This document shows positions 1 through 8,272 of a stretch of DNA of 12,290 nt, one piece after another. The first letter of the stretch is position 1, and each line of letters opens with the position of its first letter. The position numbers and the translations under genes are program-made. The notes beneath the pieces were generated by a model. The model was not told where the DNA came from. It was given only the letters and a program-made list of their open reading frames with translations, and ran no database searches. The stretch covers positions 1-12,290 of the forward strand of contig JAISKI010000057.1 of the NCBI GenBank assembly GCA_031261265.1, in the 5' to 3' direction. This DNA is from Candidatus Peribacteria bacterium (lineage in GTDB: Bacteria > Patescibacteria > JAEDAM01 > Absconditabacterales > Absconditicoccaceae).

Positions 1-105
1 AAAATTCAATGATTTAGAGCTTTCTTTGAAATGTTCCAGTTGTTGCTCTAAATTTTTGGTATGCTGGGTAAATTCTTTGAGATAGGTATCGTGAAGGAGG
101 TGCAT
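1..105 (-). CDS. 5' end of an unidentified coiled-coil-like protein (partial)
   Basis: The minus strand is open from an ATG at 105-103 to the window edge, giving the first 35 residues (MHLLHDTYLKEF...). They are rich in Leu, Gln, Lys and Glu with heptad-like spacing (NLEQQLEHFKE), which suggests a coiled coil. I do not recognise the family and the rest of the gene is outside the window. I chose this frame over another open minus frame because that one has an unlikely Phe/Ser/Pro/Tyr-rich composition, while this one is helix-like and has a promoter-like element upstream at 178-151. No Shine-Dalgarno precedes the start; the bases upstream are pyrimidine-rich. Confidence 0.5.
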   Translation of the reverse strand, partial: MHLLHDTYLKEFTQHTKNLEQQLEHFKESSKSLNF

Positions 106-150
106 AGCTCTGAAAAAAAGGAATAAAAAACTGGATTATGTACTGTATTA

Positions 151-178
151 AGTGTAAGGATTTAAAGAAAGGTTGCAA
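151..178 (-). promoter_or_regulatory. sigma70-type promoter for the minus-strand partial gene
   Basis: On the minus strand TTGCAA (178-173) is followed by 16 bases and TACACT (156-151). This predicts transcription starting near 144 and a leader of about 40 bases before the ATG at 105. The same -35/16/TACACT arrangement is found before holA and before the DUF4012-like gene. Confidence 0.45.
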
Positions 179-299
179 GGAAAAAGCTTGTAAAAGATTC
201 ACTTATGGACGTATCCCTGTCACAAAAAGTCCCCTCCTTTCGTTGTACTTATCGGGTAATAACTACTACCTGAACTTTTATTCTTTACTTGTACTACCT

Positions 300-515
300 A
301 TGAAAAAACTCTTTGGAATCGCAGCTTTATTAAGCCTGTTTCTCCTAGCTGGATGTGGAAGCACTCCTAGCTCCTCTTCCTCTTCAAATTTGGGAACTCC
401 TCCTAAAAATGCTACTCCTTCAGGTCCTTCTAGACCTGCCACCAGTAAGGAAATAAAAATCAATGGAGTCACTGATGGTGATGCGACCGTACAGGCTACA
501 ATCAGTAATATGTAG
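300..515 (+). CDS. small Ser/Pro-rich lipoprotein
   Basis: A 71-residue protein. MKKLF and a hydrophobic stretch lead into the lipobox LLAGC with the lipidated Cys at residue 19, a signal peptidase II site. A Ser/Pro/Thr-rich linker (about residues 21-48) and a short tail containing KEIKINGVTDGDATV follow. The frame is open upstream to 138, but that extension is basic and Cys-rich and would bury the signal peptide, so the ATG at 300 is preferred. The gene ends in two consecutive TAG codons. It contains no TGA. There is no Shine-Dalgarno. The tail is short for an exported domain, so this may be a mini-lipoprotein or a truncated remnant. Function unknown. Confidence 0.7.
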   Translation: MKKLFGIAALLSLFLLAGCGSTPSSSSSSNLGTPPKNATPSGPSRPATSKEIKINGVTDGDATVQATISNM

Positions 516-539
516 TAGTCCAGAAAAAAAATCCAGACC

Positions 540-567
540 TTGAAATTTTTCTCCCAATCTCTACACT
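540..567 (+). promoter_or_regulatory. promoter for holA
   Basis: TTGAAA (540-545), 16-base spacer, TACACT (562-567). The predicted transcription start is near 574, leaving a leader of about 22 bases. A 5-bp inverted repeat (CTGAA 566-570, TTCAG 575-579) sits at the predicted start point. Confidence 0.45.
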
Positions 568-595
568 GAAAGTATTCAGCTTTTAAATCTTTGGT

Positions 596-1630
596 ATGGC
601 ACAAAATCTCTACCTCTTTACGGGAGAAAATCACTACGAACTCCGACAGGAACTCAAAAGACGAAAAGACAATTTCGCTCAGAAATACTGAGCAGACGGT
701 ATTTTTTCCTATAACAGCGAAAATCGAGAACCAGGTTCTATCAAGCAAAACCTCTATGGAGGCGGACTTTTCGTCTCCAAGAAATTGATCATCTTGGAAG
801 GAGTACCCTTGGATATGTACAAGACGAAGCTTGGAGAAAAAGAAGTAACTCTATTCAAATTTAAAGTGGAAGAATACGAAAAACTTACGGAGGAAATTAT
901 GGCGAGTAGTAATGGGATTCCTGATGATACCATTCTCATTTGTGTCGCTTACAAACCCGATAAAAGGGGGCGTTTTTACAAACGAATCGTGAAAGAGGGA
1001 CAAACAAAAGAATTCTGACCTTTGAGCGGAAGTATTCTGAAGGGGTTTGTAAAACAGCAAGCAGAAGGGATTGGGCTAAATGATGAAGCTCTTTCTACTT
1101 TGATTATAAAAGTCTGAACGGATCAATTCCGTTTGGTAAGTGAAATTGAAAAGCTCCGTTATCGGAAAACTGTCCATCCTCAGAGTCAGATTTCTGCTGA
1201 GGTGGTGGAAGATGTAGTATTTAGCAGGACGGAAGCAGATAGCTTTAAGTTTTTTGATCATCTTTTCTCTAGTCCCCAGAGGGCTTGCAAGATTCTAGAT
1301 GACATCCAAAATGATGGCACTGACTGGAATCAAACCAGCGGGATGCTTTTTCGAGGACTCAGAAATTATCTGCTGACCTTGGATCTCTACCAGCAGGGAG
1401 TACGTGATAGTAAAGTTTTGATGAGTGAGGGGAAAATGGCTCCTTTCGTAGCGAGTAATTTAATGAAACAGATTGATATCTTACAAGCACATTCGTGATT
1501 TATTAAGCAGTTTTTTAAAAAGCTGTTTGTCTTGGAGTATGAGATTAAACAAGGGGAAGTCCCCACAGAATATTTTCGACTGAGAGTGAAAGAGAGTATT
1601 TTAAGGGGAGAAGGGAAACCAACAAGATAG
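596..1630 (+). CDS. holA: DNA polymerase III subunit delta (clamp loader)
   Basis: A 344-residue protein when TGA is read as Gly (TGA at 689, 1016, 1115 and 1496, residues 32, 141, 174 and 301), close to the roughly 340 residues usual for HolA. Family features seen: N-terminal LYLFTGENHYELRQELKR, a following LIILEGV strand, then VGTDQFRLVSEIEKLRYR, where the first Gly is a TGA codon; this matches the delta segment in which Gly precedes a helix ending in EIEKL. A C-terminal helical domain follows (SFKFFDHLF... MLFRGLRNYLLTLDLYQQG). In the known system delta opens the beta clamp during loading at replication forks. The stop is TAG. The start has no Shine-Dalgarno; Met-Ala directly before the LYLFTGE strand supports it. 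Under the standard code the gene would be five pieces. Confidence 0.88.
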
Positions 1631-1641
1631 TCAGCTTTTTC

Positions 1642-1669
1642 TTGCTTTTAAAAAGAGAAAAAATACTAT
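1642..1669 (+). promoter_or_regulatory. promoter for the pyruvyl transferase-fucosyltransferase pair
   Basis: TTGCTT (1642-1647), 16-base spacer, TACTAT (1664-1669). The predicted start is near 1676, leaving a leader of about 30 bases before the ATG at 1706. The -35 matches consensus only in TTG, so confidence is moderate. The same TTGCTT-16 layout occurs before the minus-strand glycosyltransferase. Confidence 0.4.
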
Positions 1670-1705
1670 GAAAGAGTATCTTCCTTATTCTTCGCTTTTT
1701 AACGG

Positions 1706-2770
1706 ATGCCCACTACTAACCTACTCTCTTCAGACTTACCTATTTCTGGGGAAACCATCCTCATCATCGGAAATCGATCCTACAAAAATATGGGAGACGA
1801 GCTAATCCTTTTGGGAACAGTAAAATTACTCCTTGGTTTGCTCCCCTGAGAGTCCTGCAATACTGAGGGAGAAGGGAAAAGGGGGGTAAAACTCATCATC
1901 TCTTGTTATGATCCCAAACGATTGAAAGGATTTTTCTCACAATTTATCGATACCAAACAAATCACTTTCATCCACGAAATCCCCAAAGGACCAAGATCCT
2001 TTTTTTCATGGCTAAAAAAAGGCTGACTCAAAGAACTGAAATACTTTCGAACCACAGACAGTATGATCTTGGGAGGCGGAGAAATTCTTACCGAAGAAAG
2101 CTCCAGTGCTTACTGGTATTGGCTCATCAGCATGCGACCTTTTTTGCTTCATGTCATTAATCCAAAGAAACAGAAATCTTTATATATCATGTGAGGCATC
2201 CAAATCCCAAAATCCCGTCTTAACAAATTCCTCCTCCGTTTTCTCCTCAATCACACTACGCACCTCTACCTTCGCGATTTCCAAGCCGTAGAAGAAGTAA
2301 AAAAATTCTGATATGCTAACACGGAGTTTTTTATGGATACCAGCTATTTCGCTTACGAATGGGAAACGGTTTCCTCTCTCAAGAAAGATCCCTATATTAT
2401 TGTAAATATTTGTGATCAGAGATTTGTAGAGCAGATAGCAGAAGAAATCACTCCTTATTTGCAACAGGGATACCATCTCCTCTATGTTCCGATTTTTCAA
2501 TCTCGTGGACAGGGACAAAGTGATATTACTTTTAAACACTCTTTGGAACAGCTTTTATCACTTGACACTCCTTTGGAAGTGCTAGATTGGAAAGAGGATT
2601 TCTCCCACTTTGTAGAAGTTTTAGCAGGAGCAGAAAAAGTGATCTGCACCAGATTACATTTATTTTTGGTGGCTTCCTACCTCAAGCGTCCTACTGAGGT
2701 GTTTCCTTATCAAAAGAAAATTTTGAAAATGCAAAAAGTTATCCAAAAGATCTTCCCTTTATCTGCTTAA
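1706..2770 (+). CDS. polysaccharide pyruvyl transferase, CsaB-like
   Basis: A 354-residue protein with four TGA glycines (1847, 2024, 2192 and 2309; residues 48, 107, 163 and 202). Polysaccharide pyruvyl transferase features: N-terminal ILIIGNRSYKNMGDELIL (Gly-Asn plus Gly-Asp-Glu of the first Rossmann-like half), the GGGEIL loop near residues 123-128, a GGIQIP strand at 163 (first Gly is TGA), and near the C-terminus ICTRLHLFLVASYLKRP with R316 and H318, the Arg-x-His typical of the family. CsaB enzymes transfer pyruvate from phosphoenolpyruvate to a sugar of a wall polysaccharide; pyruvylated polysaccharide is the ligand of SLH domains. The fucosyltransferase starts 8 bases downstream, so the two are probably co-transcribed. 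The start is ATG without Shine-Dalgarno. The exact sugar acceptor cannot be told from sequence. Confidence 0.82.
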
Positions 2771-2778
2771 TAGCATTC

Positions 2779-3660
2779 ATGAGTATCATCGTACAACTCC
2801 AAGGAGGATTAGGAAATCAAATGTTTCAATACGCCTTTGCCAAAGGAATGAGTCGGCGTCATCATACAGATTTTTTATTGGATACTTTTGGATATCAGCG
2901 ATCTCCCAGACCCTATGAATTGGAACATTTTGCCATTCAACCTTCTTATGCACAAAAAGCTGATCTGCCTCGATGGCAAGGAGATAAATATGCGAATCGC
3001 ACAAAGATGAGAATCCTGAATAGGATTGCAAAGCCGCTACTGCAAAAACTGGACCGTCACACGTATTTGGAAGCTGAAGGAGTAGGATTTGATCCTCGTT
3101 TATTGGAGCCAAAACAGGGATATTTTTTGGGGCGATTTCAGAATGAAAAATATTTTATGGAACCAACACTACAATCAGAACTCAGAAAAGATTTCAGCTT
3201 TCTTTCTCTTCCTAGTCAGCAAAATGCTCAGGTAATTGAAGAAATGGAACAAACCCTCTCCGTCAGCGTACATATTAGAAGAGGAGATTATCTTAATCCT
3301 GAATATCAGGGATTTTTTTGAACTTGTGGACTCCCCTATTATACAGAAGCGATAGATTATGTGAAGTCAAAACTACCACAACCTCGCTTTTTCTTTTTTT
3401 CTGACGAGATAGCACGAGTCAAAAAACATCTCCCTCAGGAACATGCAGTGTATGTAGATCGAAATACAGGAAGCGAAAGCTATCGAGATTTAGCACTCAT
3501 GAGTAAGTGTAAACATCATATTATCGCTAATTCTTCTTTCTCTCGATGGGGAGCATGGCTCAATCCTAATGCTCAGAAAATTGTGGTCGCTCCTAAACAT
3601 CGATTTACAGGACATCCAGGCTGGGATACTATTGTACCTGAGGAACGGATCAAATTATAA
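2779..3660 (+). CDS. GT11 alpha-1,2-fucosyltransferase-like glycosyltransferase
   Basis: A 293-residue protein, usual for family GT11. The N-terminus (VQLQGGLGNQMFQYAFAKG) is the GT11 opening motif, and VHIRRGDY (H165-Y171) is the GDP-fucose-binding HxRRGDY motif. The reading frame meets TGA at 3319-3321 (residue 181): GFF-TGA-TCGLPYYTEAI. GT11 proteins continue with this aligned CxxxYYxxAI segment, and the remaining sequence (FFFFSDEI, then NSSFSRWGAWLNP) is the typical C-terminal half, so TGA is a sense codon and not the end. It would transfer fucose (or a related deoxyhexose) to a surface glycan. It follows the pyruvyl transferase by 8 bases and its TAA overlaps the stop of the convergent GT2 gene inside a TTATAA palindrome. 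Confidence 0.88.
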
Positions 3661-4626
3661 AACCTGTTTACAGCCCTCACGAACTCCTTGAAAAAGCCCA
3701 TGAATAATCTTTCGCCTTGACTTTCCTCCATACAGAAGGGCTTTCAAAGAAAGCCAAACTAAACACCCCGGCAACCCCAAACATCGAAACTGCACTTTAT
3801 TCCAAAAACTTCCATGCTTTCGAACAAAAAGAAACCAGTTTTTTGCTTTCTGATGAGCCTGAGCCTGAGAACCAATTCGAACCCCCTCTAAGACCGTCTT
3901 TTCCCTTTCGTAATGGCGAACTAGTAAATCAGGAAAGACAAACAGCTTTGCCCCTTTTTCATAGAGAGAAAGCGTAAAATCCATATCTTCTGCAATCCAA
4001 GCAATCTCCTCATCATACCCCACAGATTGAAAAAGCTGAGTAGAACCAAGCAATCCGTTTCCAGAAAACATCTGAATCTCCGCTCCTGCTTTAGTCTTTC
4101 CATCGGTAAAAAATCTGACAGAACGAGACTCCCAATAACGGAAATGAGAGAATCCTTGATTTCGCACTATACCACTATCTCTATGCTGAATCGTCGCACA
4201 GATCACTACTTCACGATAACGAGCTTTATATTCATCGTAATATTGTATCGCCTTTTCTAGATACTCAGGATCAAAGCCATTATCATCATCAAAAAGTTGT
4301 ACCAATTCCGTATCTACCTGTTGCAATCCAAAGTTTCTAACAGCACTCGCACCTCACTTCGACTGAGGAACAAAATCAGAATTCAAATTTGTAAAAAACT
4401 GCACCTTTTCTTTAACAAATTCGGAAATATCTTCTACAACAGTAAAATCTTCGGAAATCTTCTGGTAAAATCTTCAGAAATCTTCTTTATCTTCAAACTT
4501 TCTATCTACCACCACCATCACTTGAAAATTTTGGAATGTCTGTTGGGACAAATCGTGAAAAATTCTCTCCAAATGTAGAAGAGCTTGGGGAGTTCCTCTA
4601 GTGCCAAATACAATAGACAATCTCAT
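3655..4626 (-). CDS. family 2 glycosyltransferase (GT-A fold)
   Basis: 323 residues starting at ATG 4626-4624 (MRLSIVFGTRG). TGA glycines lie at 4476-4474 and 4356-4354 (residues 51 and 91); the second is in SKG-TGA-ASAVRNFGL, matching the GT2 'KGxxxARNxG' segment. Next comes LVQLFDDDNGF with the metal-binding DDD at 113-115. SGNGLLGS...VGYDEEIAWIAEDMDF carries the acceptor-side ED at 213-214. The last 60 residues (WFLFVRKHGSFW..., CLVWLSLKALLYGG) look membrane-associated. The donor and acceptor are unknown; proximity to the pyruvyl- and fucosyltransferases suggests surface glycan assembly. It has its own promoter candidate (4684-4657). The 3' end overlaps the convergent fucosyltransferase by 6 bases. 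Confidence 0.82.
4442..4486. repeat. 23-base tandem direct repeat inside the glycosyltransferase gene
   Basis: Bases 4442-4463 and 4465-4486 match at 21 of 22 positions, with a period of 23. Since 23 is not a multiple of 3, the two copies are read in different frames on the minus strand and encode EDFGRFY (using an in-frame TGA) and KISEDFT. Confidence 0.75.
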
Positions 4627-4656
4627 GGATTTGCGATGGGAAATAAAGTACTTTTA

Positions 4657-4684
4657 TGTATAACCATCTCTCTCCACAAAGCAA
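4657..4684 (-). promoter_or_regulatory. promoter for the minus-strand glycosyltransferase
   Basis: On the minus strand TTGCTT (4684-4679), 16-base spacer, TATACA (4662-4657). The predicted start is near 4650, about 24 bases before the ATG at 4626. It lies in the 77-base gap after the methyltransferase stop, so the glycosyltransferase need not depend on read-through. Confidence 0.5.
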
Positions 4685-4703
4685 GAAAAAAGAAAAAGCT
4701 TAT

Positions 4704-5456
4704 TTATACAATAGGACTCTTTTGTGCTACGAGAAAGGAATTACTAGAATCCTTCCAAGTAGAGATACAATTTCCTTTCGTATCAATATAACTCAGATGA
4801 CGCAGAGAAAGCCCGGAAAAATCTGTCAGCTTTTTTAATTCTTGCAACCCAAAAAGATGATAATATCTCTTAAACGTCTGCCCTTTATTGGTCCAGGGAA
4901 CATACATATCTCTCCAATCTGATTTCCCAAAACTGATCAAAAAACGTCAAAAAGAACGAAAAAATTCAGATCGATTTTTTTTGAGAAACCGATGGGACAG
5001 CGACCAATTAGTCATGATAAGCAGTCCATCATAGCGAAGTGCTCTATAAAAATGCTTCATCAGGAATAGGCGTTCTCTATAATTGGGAATATGCTGAAAA
5101 CTCGCTACTCCGATGATCACATCAAAGGTTTCTTGCTTTTGTCTCACGATAAATTCACTCATATCTTCACAAATAAAGGTAAGCTTAGGATTATCTTTTT
5201 GAGCATAGACCAGAAGTTTTTCAGAGAGATCTACTCCCACATAAGAAAACTTTCCTTGATAGTGTTGTTGTAAAAAATTCGCGAATCTCCCGCTCCCACA
5301 TCAAATTTCTAAGATATTGAGTTTCTTACCAGCAGAAGCCAGGGTTTCGAGTGCTTGCAAAATAAGCTCTCCTTCCTGCCAGAATTTTTTTCTGGTTTCA
5401 TAATATTTTTTGGCTTCGTGATTGTAGAAATCCTGAAGATCGGTTTTGATCGTCAT
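4704..5456 (-). CDS. class I SAM-dependent methyltransferase, Trm9/ALKBH8-like
   Basis: 250 residues from ATG 5456-5454, with TGA glycines at 5303-5301 (residue 52) and 4949-4947 (residue 170). Motif I is ILEI-TGA-CGSGRFA, so the first Gly of the SAM-binding G-x-G-x-G loop is itself a TGA codon. YVGVDLS follows (Asp76, ribose-binding acidic residue), then FDVIIGVASFQHIPNYRER and LRYDGLLIMTNWS. The C-terminal part, DMYVPWTNKG...FKRYYHLFGLQELKKL, resembles the VPW / RYYHxF / EL signature of Trm9/ALKBH8 methyltransferases, which finish wobble-uridine side chains in tRNA; that substrate is inference, and other small-molecule methyltransferases share the fold. The start is 9 bases after the upstream exonuclease gene, so the two probably form an operon. 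Confidence 0.75.
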
Positions 5457-5465
5457 CAATGAAGC

Positions 5466-6488
5466 TTAAGAAAGTAAAGATTGTCCGTGCATTTTATTGG
5501 GATCAACTTTTGCCTCAAAAGGCTTTGCATAAGCAAGGAATTTTGGAATATCATACAAATATTCTTCCCCATCAAGGTAGATCTTTTTGAAGTGCAAAAG
5601 ATAGAAAAAAAGCAGAGTCGTCATCACCACATCATTTTCACAGTAAGACTTGAGGGTTTCAAGCAATTTTTCATTTCAAGTAGATTTCCGCTCTTTCCAT
5701 AAATTCTCTACACTTGCCCCACCTCATTCCAAATTTTTAGATTCACCTACCAAGTCCGTAGCAAGCCTATTCAAACCTAAATTTCTCCTACCCGTCAACG
5801 TCCTTACAAACAGATACAGATCAATACTTTTTTCATTCAGTGTTTTGATAGCTTCTGCGGTAGCTACAGCATCCATGTTCACATTATACACACTTACTGG
5901 ATTATCAAAATAAATCTGATTAAATCCCACAATATACCCATCAAAATTCAACATTTTATCTACAAATTGAGCAAGATTTTCCTGGGTAATACAAACATAT
6001 TCAGCCTTTCAAGATTCTTTTTCTTCCATATAATAGCCAATATAAAATTCCACATTTTTCAAATTTTTATCATCAGGGATCAGAGAGGTTTCAATATCAT
6101 ACACCAGATAAGGTTTATCCAGCATTTTAGCAAAAGTCCCTTTCGAAAACTCAGCTCTCAGAATCTCTTTAATCGTATGCCCTGTTTGACGCCCTTTATG
6201 GATAATAAAACTTTTGATCATATCCTGTAATCCACCTTTTTGGTCTGCGGGAACTTCCACTTCTATCTTTTCTTTTTCATCGAAAAAATGTAATTTATTA
6301 TTTTCCAGAACAATCTTAAAAACTACCTCTCCTCTATCAAAATAAAAAAGTTCATTCCCTTCTTTAAAAGCAAATTTACAAAAATCATTGATTCCCTGAC
6401 ATTTCTCTTGCTGAATAATTTTATACAGATGAGAGATGAAATTATTTTGAATACTCGTCAATTCCGCAAGGGTGAATTTTTTATACAT
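5466..6488 (-). CDS. DEDDy-type 3'-5' exonuclease-like protein (RNase H fold)
   Basis: 340 residues from ATG 6488-6486. TGA glycines at 6011-6009, 5726-5724 and 5678-5676 (residues 160, 255 and 271). About 125 N-terminal residues of unknown fold precede an exonuclease-like domain: YLVYDIET (D131, E133), IVGFNQIYFDNPV (D195), SIDLYLFVRT (D223), and SYCENDVVMT with the Y282-x3-D286 pair. The D-x-E / D / Y-x3-D set is the DEDDy exonuclease arrangement; the LW...LL...YCxNDV context recalls the YprB/RNase_H_2 group of predicted exonucleases. Substrate (DNA or RNA) is unknown. It is probably the first gene of an operon with the methyltransferase. The best promoter candidate is at 6549-6522, and the start has no Shine-Dalgarno. 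Confidence 0.75.
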
Positions 6489-6521
6489 ACCAGAAAAATC
6501 TGAAAATAAATCTACAATTTG

Positions 6522-6549
6522 ATACTACAAAAAAGGGGGAGAAAAACAA
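6522..6549 (-). promoter_or_regulatory. promoter for the exonuclease-methyltransferase operon
   Basis: Minus strand: TTGTTT (6549-6544), 16 bases, TAGTAT (6527-6522). The predicted start is near 6515 with a leader of about 27 bases. The hexamers are only partial matches to consensus. Confidence 0.4.
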
Positions 6550-6551
6550 GG

Positions 6552-6568
6552 AAAGTTTGAAAAACTTT
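6552..6568. repeat. short inverted repeat in a divergent promoter region
   Basis: AAAGTTT (6552-6558) and AAACTTT (6562-6568) are separated by GAA, and a T-run continues to 6572. It lies between two divergent genes, just upstream of the exonuclease promoter candidate, so a terminator role is unlikely. A regulator-binding site is possible, but the arm is AT-rich and could be chance. Confidence 0.3.
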
Positions 6569-6623
6569 TTTTAAATCTGATTTTTAGTTGTATTCAAAGA
6601 GAAAATAAATATCAGTAGGATTA

Positions 6624-6652
6624 TTGACGCTCTTCTATTTATCTCTTTATCT
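6624..6652 (+). promoter_or_regulatory. strong promoter for the SLH-TSP1-FISUMP gene
   Basis: TTGACG (6624-6629), 17 bases, TTATCT (6647-6652). The -35 matches consensus at 5 of 6 positions. The predicted start is near 6659, only 3 bases before the ATG at 6662, so the mRNA is likely leaderless or nearly so. Confidence 0.55.
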
Positions 6653-6661
6653 TCTTCTTCA

Positions 6662-8272
6662 ATGAAAAAATTCCTTTTCGCAAGCATTCTTGCTTTGTTT
6701 GTAGGTACGACCTTTAGTACGGTCAAAGCTTCGCTCTTGGACGATGCCATTGCCTGGGCATATACCAAAGGGCTAACGAGATACTATACTCCCGATTATT
6801 TTTTACCAAATAATTCCATTAGAAGAGATGAGGCAAGTAAGTTTTTTGTAAATTTCGCAAAATTAGTAGGGAAAACAACCTACATAAAAACAACCCCTGC
6901 CTGCCAATTTTCTGACACTCAAAAAGCAATCTCAGATTTACAAGAGTATGTAATTGAGTCTTGTAGATTAGGGATTTTTAACGGAGCATATGGTAATTTT
7001 TACCCTGCAGATAATTTAACCAACGCTGAAGCTATAGCAGTACTCATCAGAATTATTTCTGGATTAGAAAATGAATCAGGATTATCTCACTGGGCAAACA
7101 ACTATTATAATAGAGCAAATATCCTAGGTCTCCTAGATAATGTAAAAATGAGTAGCAAAGATAGTGTCGCAAGTAGAGGGAATGTGATCAGTATTCTCTA
7201 TGAGGCAAAAAATTCTAAAGGAACTAGCACTAATTATAGTTATAGTTGGGAATATTGAAATCGGGGGAAATGCAGTACTACCTGTGGAGGAGGAACACAA
7301 ACAAGGGAAGTTCGATGTGAAAGGAATAACGAACAAGAGGTAAGCGATAGTTATTGTAGTGAAACAAAACCAGCAACTAGTCAGCATTGTAATACACAGA
7401 GTTGTCAGTCTAGTACAACAAATGATATAACTCAAACATTTCACATATCAACAAACACAACTTCTTTCACGACTAATGAATGGATCGATTTAACAATTAC
7501 CCCTGAACCATACACATTTGGTGTTCGATTTGATTTACAATATAAACAATATAAATGAGATACACGATCAAAAGCTACTGTATGACCAGACAAATCCAGA
7601 GACGAATATTATCTTGGATATAAATTTCTGACCGATTCTTTAGATCCTATTTTTTTACCCAATTTCATACAACTTAAAAGTGCTGGATACTATAGACTCA
7701 CAGCCACAAATTCTCAAGACAAAATAAGCTATATAGACCTTGAAGTCATTTGAGGGTCTACTACAAACAACTCCTCCACAACAAAAGAATATACAAATAC
7801 AACAAATTCTCGTTATCCTTGATGTGACACTAATAACCTCCAAGTAGGGAGTAAAATAATCGCATCATGTAATGTGTGAGCAAACAAAGCAGGAACAGGA
7901 TCTACTTCGTTTTGAGATTATTTTCAACAATGAAAAACTACAAATGAGTTAACAAATGGTTGGCAATCAGATAAATGGGATAAGGATAATCAATGACCTT
8001 GCAAAACATGATATCATGTACCAACAATAGATGAACGAAGATCCGTAACCAATTATTTTACAGACTCTCATGAATTACAAAATGCTTTATTATTACCAGG
8101 GGCTGATTATTTATATAGTAATGGTTTCCATCACAGTGACCTTTACCCTGAATATTGGGATGGATATTATTGGACATCAAATCAAAGAAGTACACTAGAG
8201 CTAGATGGCGTTATTAGATATGACGGAGAGTCACAAGAAAGTGCTCTGTCAGTTCGTTGCTTCAAAGACTAG
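6662..8272 (+). CDS. secreted mosaic surface protein: SLH repeats, TSP1 module, FISUMP domain
   Basis: 536 residues. Signal peptide residues 1-23 (likely cleavage VKA/SLL). Residues 24-185 hold three degenerate SLH-like repeats: DDAIAWAYTKGL...SIRRDEASKFF; CQFSDTQKAI...RLGIFNGAYGNFYPADNLTNAEA; and a weaker third from HWANNYYNRA. Residues 195-248 are a TSP1 module: W196, then GKCSTTCGGGTQTREVRC, with six cysteines (204, 208, 219, 232, 243, 248). Residues 249-370 are beta-rich and Thr/Ser-rich (SAGYYRLTATNSQDK), Ig-like in appearance. Residues 386-536 fit a FISUMP domain: CNVGANKAGTG, GPCKTGYHVPTIDE, YYWTSNQ, and SVRCFKD at the end. Ten TGA glycines occur (residues 199, 299, 308, 364, 387, 406, 418, 424, 445, 450), two inside GPCKTGYHVPT. 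Read normally, the gene would stop after the SLH part at 7258. It is probably anchored to a wall glycan through SLH with the TSP1 and FISUMP parts exposed. Confidence 0.82.

Noticed and set aside
138..299. N-terminal extension of the lipoprotein frame with several Cys residues (CIKC, KGC, KAC)
   Set aside because: It would place a clear signal peptide and lipobox in the middle of a protein. The composition looks like untranslated AT-rich DNA.
278..748. Minus-strand open frame of 156 codons opposite the lipoprotein and holA start
   Set aside because: It is antisense to two better supported genes, has no recognisable motif, and overlaps the conserved HolA N-terminus.
1631..1663. Hairpin-like T-rich/A-rich stretch after holA as an intrinsic terminator
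   Set aside because: The stem is almost entirely A-T with poor pairing, and the segment is better explained as the promoter of the next gene.
3319..3361. Fucosyltransferase as a pseudogene broken by a stop at 3319
   Set aside because: The frame continues without a shift, the conserved C-terminal half is intact, and the same TGA pattern is seen in eight other genes.
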